64,000 nucleotides of DNA from Limibacter armeniacum (GTDB taxonomy: Bacteria > Bacteroidota > Bacteroidia > Cytophagales > Flammeovirgaceae): assembly GCF_036880985.1 (NCBI RefSeq), contig NZ_JBAJNO010000002.1, positions 124,001 to 188,000 of the forward strand. Direction: 5' to 3'. The notes below the pieces were generated by a model. That model ran no database searches. It was not told the origin of the DNA and saw only the letters and a program-made list of their open reading frames with translations. Shown one piece after another: positions 18,174 through 26,465 of the stretch. The position numbers and the translations under genes are program-made. Position 1 is the first letter of the stretch. Every line of letters begins with the position of its first letter.

Positions 18174-20660
18174 TTGAGTACAGAAAACACCGCAATAGAA
18201 AAGGATAAAACAGCTGTGCTTCAAAGCTTGAAGCAAGAAATACAAACGGTTGAACCTGACAATCATATCCATGAGTTTTTGAGCCTTTTGGATCAATACC
18301 GCTTAACAATTAAAGAACTTACATTGGAGTCAACAGTGGTAAAGCCAAAAGCGCCAACGCCCAATGATGCCCTTATACAGACACCTCAACAGCTTATCGC
18401 CAGATTTACAGAAATTTATGATTGTCTGGATACTCGATTTGACCTCTGTGTATGGCAAGCAGCAGTTAAGTCACTAAAAGAAAATACCAATACAGGGCTT
18501 CAGGTTTTTTGTATACACATTATCGAGTTTCTGCTGGATCACTGCTACCTAACGTCTGATACTTTTCAACTTTTAAACCATAGCTTCCCTTTTGATTCCC
18601 TATTTGAAACATCAGAATGGAATGAGTTGGAAAAGAATACAGAAAAAAGTTATGCTTTTGTAAAGAGCATTCTCAACAAAGGCAACTTTGAGCAGGATTT
18701 GTTAATTGAGACCATACCAGTCGAAAGGTATGTTTCAGAACAGTTTGATGCGTATTTGGCTACTATTTTACATTCGAGTGGATTGTTGAGAAATGGACAA
18801 AACCAACAAGCTTTACAAGTTCTGTCCAGCATACCTGCTGAAAATAGACCCTTGGTTGTATGGCAGCGAATCATACAGGTTTTCTACAAAGCGTCAATGT
18901 TAGAAGGCAATGAAAGAGCTAAAGAAATATTTCCACAATTTATGGACAATGCTTTAGCATATTTTCCAAATGACGACCATTTGTTGTATTTACAAGGAGC
19001 TTTCAGATTAGAAACCCGACCTACACAGGAGTCAAAGACAGTTTTAATCACATTACTCAAAAAACACCCTCAACAGGATAAGCTGCTTTTTTTACTAGGC
19101 AGGTGTTATTTGAACTTAAAACAATATGAAAATGCTTATGCTATTTTCAAACGACTTGTTGAGATTTACCCTATCAATTTAGAATATGTCAGCTTTTCAA
19201 CCCTTGCATTGGACGGCGTTTTAAGTCAACCGATTTTAGTAGATCACCACCTAGATTTAAAGGGAAATTATATAAAGCGGATGTTGCTGCAATTGGAACT
19301 ATATATTCATGACCTAATTGAAGTTCCAGAAGAATTGGAAAAAGACCCTGATATCGAAGCCCTAAAAATGTATGCCGATTTACAAGACGATCAGCAGGAC
19401 AAAGGTCTGGATATTTCCCTAACAAATGCATTACATATTACGCAGGACAAAAACGTAAAGCTTTTCCTGTTTAATAAGCTAATGGATTGCTATCCTAATT
19501 TCGATGATATATTAGGTGTAAAAGACTTGATATTGAGTTTTTTAGAAGCTTATCCTAATGAATTCCCGACTGTTTATGCAGCAGCTGGACTCTACTATGC
19601 ACAAGGGAATTACGAAGAAGCTTATGATTTTTATGACCGTGCTAGCCAACTGAATCCACAACATATATATACCTTCCAAGGAATGGCCAGAAGTGCTCTT
19701 CATATGGAAGAATATGACAAGGCTATTGCTGCCAGTAGGGTCTTTCAGTATGAAAGAAAATATGATCGTTCAGGCTATTACTGTATGGGCAAAAGCTATT
19801 ACAATATGGGTGTTTATGACAAAGCCTATGAATGCTTTAAATGGATGGTACAACTCGTACGGCCACAGCCCTCACCACATGACCAATATGTATTTGTAGC
19901 CTCTCTTAGTAAATACTTATCTCAACTAGATGAAGAAGGTCGTAAAGCTTTTGAACATGAAATAGAAAATGCTATTTCACTCTTTGAGTCTTTGGGCAAA
20001 GATGAAGATTTTGACGAGTCCAACGAAGGTAGATGGGCTTACTTACACACAGCCATGCTTTGCGAATATGTTGCCATGCATGAAAATGGACTCGAGACTG
20101 TCAATCATACCATCAGCTTATGGCAGCAGGACAATATTTCTATTCCTATAGAAGCAGCAAGTTTAAAGGCTCGTCTGCTGGGGTCTCTTTTTCGTTTCGA
20201 AGAGGCAAAAGACTTTCTAAACACTCATTTGGAGTACCTACAGCAAGAGCCTGTTGACAAAGAACAGATAGAGGAAATCATTCAAATGCTGAACCATATA
20301 AATGAGCAGCAGGAAGAAGACAGTGAGTTAAGCCGAAAACTAAGGGTACTTATGCAAAAGTCTGATGCTGACCCTGCCGAATGGCGACACGTATATGTAC
20401 AGCTGATGTATAAAGCAATGATGGGCAAAGAACATAAAGTGATGATCAAAGCTGGCCTGCACTATTTTTCACATTACTTGTCTTCTGACCCTGACGATAT
20501 TTTTATGGCTTTTTGGACTGGCAACACCTATAAGGAACTAGGTGATTGGGAAACTGCAAAACCTTACTTTGAACGTTGCCTTGCTATGGGAGAGCTATTC
20601 CCAGGCGAGTCTCCCAATTTAGTTACAATGGCAGGAATGACACTTCGCAGCAACTCTTAA
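18174..20660 (+). CDS. Large tetratricopeptide-repeat protein, function unknown
   Basis: An 828-residue soluble protein without signal peptide or membrane segments. The start is a TTG (MSTENTAIEKDK); the next in-frame ATG lies over 200 codons downstream, so TTG is accepted although unusual. TPR-like helical pairs are clear around 285-330 (LGRCYLNLKQYENAYAIFKRL) and 465-570 (AAGLYYAQGNYEEAYDFYDR; MGKSYYNMGVYDKAYECFK), and a further one occurs near the C-terminus (GNTYKELGDWETAKPYFERC). The rest is acidic and helical. It is the first gene of a five-gene unit, 12 nt before a DUF1266 gene, and probably acts as a scaffold for the other products. No homologue with known function is recognised. Confidence 0.75.
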   Translation: MSTENTAIEKDKTAVLQSLKQEIQTVEPDNHIHEFLSLLDQYRLTIKELTLESTVVKPKAPTPNDALIQTPQQLIARFTEIYDCLDTRFDLCVWQAAVKSLKENTNTGLQVFCIHIIEFLLDHCYLTSDTFQLLNHSFPFDSLFETSEWNELEKNTEKSYAFVKSILNKGNFEQDLLIETIPVERYVSEQFDAYLATILHSSGLLRNGQNQQALQVLSSIPAENRPLVVWQRIIQVFYKASMLEGNERAKEIFPQFMDNALAYFPNDDHLLYLQGAFRLETRPTQESKTVLITLLKKHPQQDKLLFLLGRCYLNLKQYENAYAIFKRLVEIYPINLEYVSFSTLALDGVLSQPILVDHHLDLKGNYIKRMLLQLELYIHDLIEVPEELEKDPDIEALKMYADLQDDQQDKGLDISLTNALHITQDKNVKLFLFNKLMDCYPNFDDILGVKDLILSFLEAYPNEFPTVYAAAGLYYAQGNYEEAYDFYDRASQLNPQHIYTFQGMARSALHMEEYDKAIAASRVFQYERKYDRSGYYCMGKSYYNMGVYDKAYECFKWMVQLVRPQPSPHDQYVFVASLSKYLSQLDEEGRKAFEHEIENAISLFESLGKDEDFDESNEGRWAYLHTAMLCEYVAMHENGLETVNHTISLWQQDNISIPIEAASLKARLLGSLFRFEEAKDFLNTHLEYLQQEPVDKEQIEEIIQMLNHINEQQEEDSELSRKLRVLMQKSDADPAEWRHVYVQLMYKAMMGKEHKVMIKAGLHYFSHYLSSDPDDIFMAFWTGNTYKELGDWETAKPYFERCLAMGELFPGESPNLVTMAGMTLRSNS

Positions 20661-20672
20661 AACCTGAAAAAA

Positions 20673-21338
20673 ATGATTCAATTCAAATACGAAAACCCAG
20701 ATCAACTGAGTGAAAAACAACTATGGCTGTTGGCAACATCTGCCATGCTTTCACAACTCAACAACCAAAGACACGATACTTTAAACCCTAAGGGAGATTA
20801 TACACACCCCGAACTGGTGGAAAATATACAACATGTTTTGAGTCGTGACTGGGAAATCAAAAACCTGGCAGATCTAAGTGATACGATCAAGTACCTACAT
20901 GAAAAGGTGACCTTTGGACAAGATCAAAACGGTTGGTCGATGTTAAGTGATGTTGAGTTAAGAAAAGCAGCTCAATCGGAAGATATTGGTGAATACCGAC
21001 ATGTAATGGATATGGTACAAAACTACCGTTACGCCTTAAAAAGCAGCGATATAGCTTGGCATTACGGACGTTGTGCCTGGTTAATCCGAATGTCTGCCTT
21101 CTTAAAGTGCATCAGTGAAGAGGAAGCTTGGGTCTTACTAGAAGACAATGGGCAACGTATCAAGGAAAGCTTCGATTCTTGGGCAAGTTTTGGCTTGTCT
21201 TATATGGTAGGTGCCCAATATTGGAAGAGAGGCTCCTACGCTCTTGAAGCCATTCGCCGTTATATCAAGCATTACCAACTATTAATCACCCATAAAGATT
21301 CTCCTTGGAAAAATGTGCCTTGGGATATCGATTTTTAA
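20673..21338 (+). CDS. DUF1266 domain protein
   Basis: A 221-residue soluble protein. It begins MIQFKYENPDQLSEKQLWLL and shows the DUF1266 pattern in its second half: an Ala-Trp-hydrophobic-x-Arg helix (WHYGRCAWLIRMS), an acidic EEEAWVLLED turn, and SWASFGLSYMVGAQYW. DUF1266 proteins are widespread, usually small and cytosolic, and have no established biochemical role; some sit beside toxins or phage-related genes. Here the gene lies 12 nt behind the TPR gene and about 100 nt before a membrane-protein gene, indicating a shared transcript. The domain call rests on remembered motifs. Confidence 0.7.
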   Translation: MIQFKYENPDQLSEKQLWLLATSAMLSQLNNQRHDTLNPKGDYTHPELVENIQHVLSRDWEIKNLADLSDTIKYLHEKVTFGQDQNGWSMLSDVELRKAAQSEDIGEYRHVMDMVQNYRYALKSSDIAWHYGRCAWLIRMSAFLKCISEEEAWVLLEDNGQRIKESFDSWASFGLSYMVGAQYWKRGSYALEAIRRYIKHYQLLITHKDSPWKNVPWDIDF

Positions 21339-21440
21339 ACTAAAATACTGATCTCACAACCACCAACTTACCTATCCATTCCTATCTTGGAATGGATAAC
21401 CTTAACAGCTATTACTTATACTGAAAAACATATTTACGCT

Positions 21441-22814
21441 ATGTGGGAAAAAGAAAATATAGCACATGAATTTGAGCAGTTAGTCCAGAATTTCAATGAC
21501 ATGAAAACTGCTGTATTATCTCAAGAGGGATTGACTGAAATACAAGCCAAACATGCCCTCTATGAGATTGAACCATTCTTTTCGGAACATAACAATGATT
21601 ATTTAGACCCAGAGCAGTCGCTCCTGATTTTTTCTGAAGAAGACTTTAACCCTCAAACGGATGACTTGTATACACATTGGGTAAATCTAGCACAACGAAA
21701 TACCCAATTCCGTCGCTGGCACATGGGAGAGTCTACCTATTATGATACTGTGTTTGAGTACCATGACAATTACATTAAAAGCGCCACTGTTTTCTTTAGC
21801 CCGACGATGGTCAAACCATGCAAACTGGCATATTTGAATCTAGCCGAAAATGTACCCCAACATTATATTGAAATAACAGAATATGGTATTGTCAACAAAA
21901 AGTACCAATCTGAAGACCGTGTATTGCTCGGCTATACCATGACTTCAGCAGACCACGTCTGGGATGTAAAGTTTGAATATACACCAGATGGTGCTGCCCT
22001 TGACCGGATTGTACAAACTCACCAAGGTTCGAATTTTTCGGGGGAACGAAAGCAATTCTTTACTCAAACTGACAACAATACTGTTCAGCTTAATAAGAAG
22101 TATTTCGCTATTTTTAGCATTATTTTGACTGCTTCCATTTTGGTAATCACCTATGTACTAGGAAACCATTTATATACTGATTTTAATTTATGGGCAGTAT
22201 ACCAATACCAACATAGTTGGCTTAATTATATCAATATAGGTGTGGTTGTCTTTACCTTATATTTATATTCGTCCGGTATAGAAGGTCAAAATATAGGTCG
22301 CTTTTTCTTGCCTCTGCTAGGGCTTTGTATAGTGACATTAATATCTGTAAAACTTGCAGATGCTTTTTCAATTTCGCTTACATACTTCAATGCACCACTG
22401 AGTCCTGATTTTTTCTGGATTGGTTTTGCGGGTCATCTATTTATGCCTGTTCAGGCTTTGCTCTTCACTTTCCTGATAAGAGAAGGAAAAGAGAAACAAG
22501 ACTGGCATGTGCCTTTGGTATATGGATGCCTGTATCAATTATGTCTTTTTGTACTGAATTGGCTCATGGTAACATTATTAGGAAAGGGACTTACATTCAC
22601 GCAATTCTTTGGGAAAGGGCAATCACTAATATACTACATTCCCATGTTGGGAGGTTTTCTATATTACCTCCTGTTTTTTGTAAAAGCTAAAAACGAAACA
22701 GGTCGCAAAACATGGTTAGGCTGGTTGGTTTATGGTGTAACACTTCTGACTGTTATGCTGACTTTTTTACAAGCCTACAATTACAATCAGATGTTTGAGA
22801 CTTGGTTTTCATAA
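21441..22814 (+). CDS. Polytopic membrane protein with N-terminal cytosolic domain (paralogue A)
   Basis: The frame opens at 21387, but the ATG at 21441 (MWEKENIAHEFEQL) gives a sensible soluble start; 457 residues. Roughly the first 220 residues are hydrophilic, with no recognised family. About seven membrane segments follow. This membrane half is clearly paralogous to the whole next gene: both have an H-x-F-x-P motif (GHLFMPVQ here) and a highly conserved loop GLTFTQFFGKGQSL followed by IPMLGGFLYYL. The amphipathic loop with conserved Gly, Gln and Phe resembles a functional re-entrant or ligand-contacting element. Unknown function; no known transporter family recognised. Confidence 0.7.
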   Translation: MWEKENIAHEFEQLVQNFNDMKTAVLSQEGLTEIQAKHALYEIEPFFSEHNNDYLDPEQSLLIFSEEDFNPQTDDLYTHWVNLAQRNTQFRRWHMGESTYYDTVFEYHDNYIKSATVFFSPTMVKPCKLAYLNLAENVPQHYIEITEYGIVNKKYQSEDRVLLGYTMTSADHVWDVKFEYTPDGAALDRIVQTHQGSNFSGERKQFFTQTDNNTVQLNKKYFAIFSIILTASILVITYVLGNHLYTDFNLWAVYQYQHSWLNYINIGVVVFTLYLYSSGIEGQNIGRFFLPLLGLCIVTLISVKLADAFSISLTYFNAPLSPDFFWIGFAGHLFMPVQALLFTFLIREGKEKQDWHVPLVYGCLYQLCLFVLNWLMVTLLGKGLTFTQFFGKGQSLIYYIPMLGGFLYYLLFFVKAKNETGRKTWLGWLVYGVTLLTVMLTFLQAYNYNQMFETWFS

Positions 22815-22827
22815 CTATTAGAAATCA

Positions 22828-23685
22828 ATGCAAATAGAAAAATATTTACAGATAGCTACCGCTTGTTTTAATATCATGCTTAGCCCCTATGGGTTAATTT
22901 TATTTTTGTTGTGTTTCTCAAGTAACAAGGATTCATTCTTTGAACATACAGGCGTCAATACAGCCCAACTGAAGAAGAAGCCTTACTTGATTTACCTGTT
23001 TGTCTTTACATCAATGGTATTGGCTATATCCTATATGGCAGGCCATTTTTTAGCACCAGACTTTGATATATGGCAAATCTATTTACCCAAATATTATTGG
23101 CTTAGCTGTTTATCATGGGGTGTTACAATAGTTACAACAAGAACCTATTTCAAAGGGATGGAAGGCAATATTATGGGCTTTATCTTCTTCCCTATGCTTG
23201 CCATTACTTCGATGGCTCTTTTTGTAGTCAACATCTCTGATATATTTCATTTTTCATCCCAAATCAAGACACCTTTAGTCAATACAAAATACTTTTGGTG
23301 GGGCTTTTTAGGACATATGTTTTTGCCTTTTCAGTGTATGCTTTTTATGGTTGAAATAAAGAATGGAAAAGCTAAAGGAGACGGAGAATGGCTTACCCCT
23401 CTTATAGGTGGCTTGATCTTCCAATTATTATGCTTTGTGCTTCACTGGGTAGTGGTCAAGATTTTTGGTCAAGGACTTACTTTTGCCCAATTCTTTGGAG
23501 AGGGTCAGTCACTTTTATATTTCATTCCAATGCTAGGTGGTTTCCTGTATTACCTATTTTATATCCTAAAACCTCAAGGTGATACAAAGCTAAATTGGCT
23601 ATCGTACGGCATTACCATTCTGACTTTGTTATTAGTTGTTTTACAAGTTTTTAATTACATAAACATGCTTAAAAGCTGGTTTTAG
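22828..23685 (+). CDS. Polytopic membrane protein (paralogue B)
   Basis: A 285-residue protein of about eight membrane segments, starting MQIEKYLQIATACFN, 13 nt after the preceding stop. It aligns end to end with the membrane half of the upstream gene: GHMFLPFQ, GLTFAQFFGEGQSL and IPMLGGFLYYL occupy the same positions, and the spacing of helices matches. It lacks the 220-residue cytosolic extension of paralogue A. The pair therefore looks like a tandem duplication in which one copy carries a soluble domain, and the two may form a heteromer. No function is known to me. Confidence 0.7.
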   Translation: MQIEKYLQIATACFNIMLSPYGLILFLLCFSSNKDSFFEHTGVNTAQLKKKPYLIYLFVFTSMVLAISYMAGHFLAPDFDIWQIYLPKYYWLSCLSWGVTIVTTRTYFKGMEGNIMGFIFFPMLAITSMALFVVNISDIFHFSSQIKTPLVNTKYFWWGFLGHMFLPFQCMLFMVEIKNGKAKGDGEWLTPLIGGLIFQLLCFVLHWVVVKIFGQGLTFAQFFGEGQSLLYFIPMLGGFLYYLFYILKPQGDTKLNWLSYGITILTLLLVVLQVFNYINMLKSWF

Positions 23686-23699
23686 TATAAATAGATTTC

Positions 23700-23969
23700 A
23701 TGATGAACAAGAACCGTTTTAAATTTTTAGCAATAGCTGCTTTGCTATTTGGATCAATTGCCTGCACGGATGCAGAGCGCGCCAAGATTGGAGGCCTTGG
23801 TGATGAGTTTAAAGTAGAATTGATTAACTGTGATGGTACAGTTGGTCGCACTTGGATTAGCAGTGGAAAAGTATTGAGTGAAGAAACCTCTGATGGTTAT
23901 TTTTTCAAGGAAAAAGAAACAGGGAAACTGATAGAGGTGACAGGCAATTTAGTCATAACAAAACTCTAG
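23700..23969 (+). CDS. Small lipoprotein, last gene of the TPR/DUF1266 operon
   Basis: An 89-residue product beginning with two Met codons, a short basic segment, a hydrophobic helix and a lipobox-like GSIAC, so the mature protein would be a roughly 65-residue lipoprotein. The mature part (ERAKIGGLGDEFKVELINC, then a GRTW-I-SSGKV beta pattern and YFFKEKETGKLIEV) looks like a small beta-rich domain repeating Thr-Gly-Lys turns. It lies 14 nt after paralogue B. Placement suggests an envelope-facing component of the same unknown system; a short CCCT-AAA-AGGG hairpin follows. Confidence 0.7.
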   Translation: MMNKNRFKFLAIAALLFGSIACTDAERAKIGGLGDEFKVELINCDGTVGRTWISSGKVLSEETSDGYFFKEKETGKLIEVTGNLVITKL

Positions 23970-24009
23970 CAAGCTCTGCTCCCTAAAAGGGAAATATTTA
24001 CGGTAAATC

Positions 24010-24065
24010 ACAGGTATACCATTATTAAATGAGGACATAAACTTGACAATAATTGGTATACCTGT
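24010..24065. repeat. 17-bp inverted repeat with palindromic arms
   Basis: ACAGGTATACCATTATT (24010-24026) is the reverse complement of 24048-24065 except for one extra T. Each arm contains the self-complementary GGTATACC. The 21-nt spacer makes a hairpin or a pair of operator half-sites possible. It lies between the small lipoprotein gene and nrfH; no U-run follows on the plus strand. Confidence 0.55.
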
Positions 24066-24258
24066 TTAGCTGTCTTGATTGCACTTTAAATACCCCGAAC
24101 GCTCCAGCTATTTCATTGGTGTAGTCATATTCAAATACAAGACCTCACATTGCCCTTTAAAATATTTCATTTCACAGTTCACTTCACAAAGCTAACCTTA
24201 ATCATTTTTTACAGATAATCAGTGATTTATATTAGATAAATAACACTGAAATAAGGTT

Positions 24259-24274
24259 CATCCTGATCAAGATG
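24259..24274. promoter_or_regulatory. Imperfect palindrome just upstream of nrfH
   Basis: CATCCTGATCAAGATG is a 16-bp dyad around TGATCA with one mismatched pair, ending 4 nt before the nrfH ATG. It occupies the place of a ribosome-binding site and could be an operator for a redox- or nitrite-responsive regulator. No Crp/Fnr consensus is present; the function is speculative. Confidence 0.3.
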
Positions 24275-24278
24275 GCTT

Positions 24279-24887
24279 ATGTCCTTTTTACATAAAATAC
24301 TTCCTCCAAAAGAGTGGCAACCTGTTGTAGCTGTACTGATGGGAGCCATTGTAGCATTGGGACTTTACATGGTCAAAGCTGCAAATGTGACTTCCTACCT
24401 CTCCGATGATCCAAAGGCATGTATCAATTGCCACGTAATGACCACGGAGTATATCACATGGCAACATAGCTCACATCGGGAGGTAGCTCACTGTAACGAC
24501 TGCCATGTACCTCATGACAGTTTCCTGAAAAAGTATGCATTCAAGGCTAAAGATGGATTGTATCATGCAACCATTTACACATTGCGTGCAGAACCTCAAG
24601 CCATCATTATGCACGAAGCAGGACAGGAAGTAGTACAAAGTAATTGCATTCGGTGTCATAAAGCGCAAGTAACCGATGCTAAAAGTGCTTCATGGGTCAG
24701 CTCACATATGCACGACCGTCTGGACAGAACCTGCTGGGAATGTCACCGGGAAACTCCTCACGGTAGGGTTAAAAGCCTTTCCGCAGTTGGATACCATGTA
24801 GAGCCACTTCCCATCAAGGAACAGCAAGAACTTTTCGTACCTGAATGGCTGGAAAAAGCCACTGAATCCAAAAAGTCAACACCATGA
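24279..24887 (+). CDS. nrfH: Cytochrome c nitrite reductase small subunit, tetrahaem quinol dehydrogenase
   Basis: NrfH anchors the nitrite reductase to the inner membrane and passes electrons from menaquinol to NrfA. The 202-residue protein has one N-terminal membrane segment (about 18-36) and four haem-binding CxxCH motifs: CINCH (48), CNDCH (72), CIRCH (123) and CWECH (152). This spacing is that of the NapC/NirT-NrfH family. It overlaps nrfA by four bases (ATGA), so translation is coupled. Haem attachment requires the cytochrome c assembly proteins encoded just downstream. Confidence 0.95.
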   Translation: MSFLHKILPPKEWQPVVAVLMGAIVALGLYMVKAANVTSYLSDDPKACINCHVMTTEYITWQHSSHREVAHCNDCHVPHDSFLKKYAFKAKDGLYHATIYTLRAEPQAIIMHEAGQEVVQSNCIRCHKAQVTDAKSASWVSSHMHDRLDRTCWECHRETPHGRVKSLSAVGYHVEPLPIKEQQELFVPEWLEKATESKKSTP

Positions 24888-26389
24888 GTAGTCGAATGAA
24901 AAACTGGTTGCTGTTTGCGGCAACAGTCGTAATCGTACTGCTGCTAAGTATTCTTGCCAACAGCATCATCAACAGAAAAGCTGAAAGCCAGTTCGCTTAC
25001 CAGCCACAAGTAAGTATCAATGAGCATGAGCCTCGAAATGAAATTTGGGGTGAAAACTTCCCAAGACAATACCAGTCATTTATGCGGACAAGAGACACCT
25101 CTTTCGTTAGTTTTATGAATGGTTCCAAGATGCGGGACGCTCTCGAAGAGGACCCTAATCTCGTTGTTTTGTGGGCTGGATATGGTTTTTCCAAAGATTA
25201 TAACCAACCAAGGGGACATGGCTATGCTGTTCAGGATATCTACAATACTTTGCGTACAGGTGGACCGACTGGTCCGGGTACAGGTCCTATGCCTAGTACT
25301 TGCTGGACTTGTAAAAGTCCTGATGTACCAAGACTGATGAATGAAATTGGCATCAAGGAATTCTATACTGGTAAATGGGCAGATATAGGGGCTGAAATTG
25401 TCAACCCGATCGGTTGTGCGGACTGTCATAACCCTAAAACCATGTCTCTACAGATTTCTCGCCCTGCCCTTATCGAAGCATTTCAGTCTATGGGTAAAGA
25501 TATAAACAAAGCCACCCATCAGGAGATGCGTACACTGGTTTGTGCCCAATGCCACGTGGAGTACTATTTCAACAAGAATATGCCTGACAAAAAAGGCGCC
25601 CAATACCTGACATTCCCTTGGAAAGATGGCACTTCGGTTGAAGCAATGGAAGCATATTATGACAGTATGAACTTCTCTGACTGGACGCATTCCATCAGCA
25701 AAACACCAATGCTCAAAGCACAGCACCCTGGTTATGAACTTTTCATGACAGGCGTACATGCTGCAAGAGGTGTTTCCTGTGCAGACTGCCACATGCCATA
25801 CAAGGCTGAAGGAGGACAGAAATTTACAGACCACCATATTCGCTCTCCATTGGACAATGTAGCCAACTCTTGTCAGGTGTGTCACAGACAAGAAAAAGAA
25901 GCATTGATTGAAGATGTCTACCAGAGACAGAAAAAGATCAAGAAAACCCAAATAGCATTGGAGAAATTACTGGTAAGGGCACATGTAGAAGCGGGAAAAG
26001 CTTGGGAACTGGGTGCTACAGAAGCCCAAATGAAACCCATCCTGCAAGACATCAGACATGCCCAATGGCGTTGGGATTACTCTGTTGCCTCTCATGGTGG
26101 CTCATTCCACTCCCCTGTCGAAGTGAGCCGTATTGTTTCAACAGCAACCGCCATTGCTCAGGAAGCCCGCATAAAACTAGCTAGGTTACTGTCAGAGTTG
26201 GGCTTTAAAGGTGAAGTTCCATTCCCTGATATCGAGACCAAGGAAAAGGCACAACGGTATGTTGGTTTGGACATGAAAAAGCTGGAAGCTGAAAAGGAAA
26301 CTTTCAAAGAAAACATAATCCCAAAATGGCTAGAAGAAGCCAAGAAAAGAGAAGATCAAATGGGTGTTGACAAAGTTTCGATGAAGTAA
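24884..26389 (+). CDS. nrfA: Ammonia-forming cytochrome c nitrite reductase, catalytic subunit
   Basis: Periplasmic pentahaem enzyme reducing nitrite to ammonium with six electrons. The N-terminal hydrophobic segment (about 6-26) acts as a signal or anchor. Haem sites: the catalytic CWTCK at 140-144, with Lys replacing His as the distal ligand, then CADCH (178), CAQCH (220), CADCH (299) and CQVCH (330). The 501-residue length is normal. It forms a two-gene unit with nrfH and is followed by a strong terminator. The organism can therefore perform respiratory or detoxifying nitrite ammonification. Confidence 0.97.
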   Translation: MSSRMKNWLLFAATVVIVLLLSILANSIINRKAESQFAYQPQVSINEHEPRNEIWGENFPRQYQSFMRTRDTSFVSFMNGSKMRDALEEDPNLVVLWAGYGFSKDYNQPRGHGYAVQDIYNTLRTGGPTGPGTGPMPSTCWTCKSPDVPRLMNEIGIKEFYTGKWADIGAEIVNPIGCADCHNPKTMSLQISRPALIEAFQSMGKDINKATHQEMRTLVCAQCHVEYYFNKNMPDKKGAQYLTFPWKDGTSVEAMEAYYDSMNFSDWTHSISKTPMLKAQHPGYELFMTGVHAARGVSCADCHMPYKAEGGQKFTDHHIRSPLDNVANSCQVCHRQEKEALIEDVYQRQKKIKKTQIALEKLLVRAHVEAGKAWELGATEAQMKPILQDIRHAQWRWDYSVASHGGSFHSPVEVSRIVSTATAIAQEARIKLARLLSELGFKGEVPFPDIETKEKAQRYVGLDMKKLEAEKETFKENIIPKWLEEAKKREDQMGVDKVSMK

Positions 26390-26398
26390 TGTAAACTG

Positions 26399-26441
26399 TT
26401 CCTCCACTGAAATAAGCAATCAGTGGAGGAATCATTTTTTT
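26399..26441 (+). terminator. Terminator after nrfHA
   Basis: TTCCTCCACTGA (26399-26410) and TCAGTGGAGGAA (26420-26431) form a perfect 12-bp stem with a 9-nt loop, followed by TCATTTTTTT. It separates nrfHA from the cytochrome assembly gene, which must have its own promoter or depend on read-through. Confidence 0.88.
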
Positions 26442-26465
26442 ACCATTTTTAGACCTGTACTTTCA

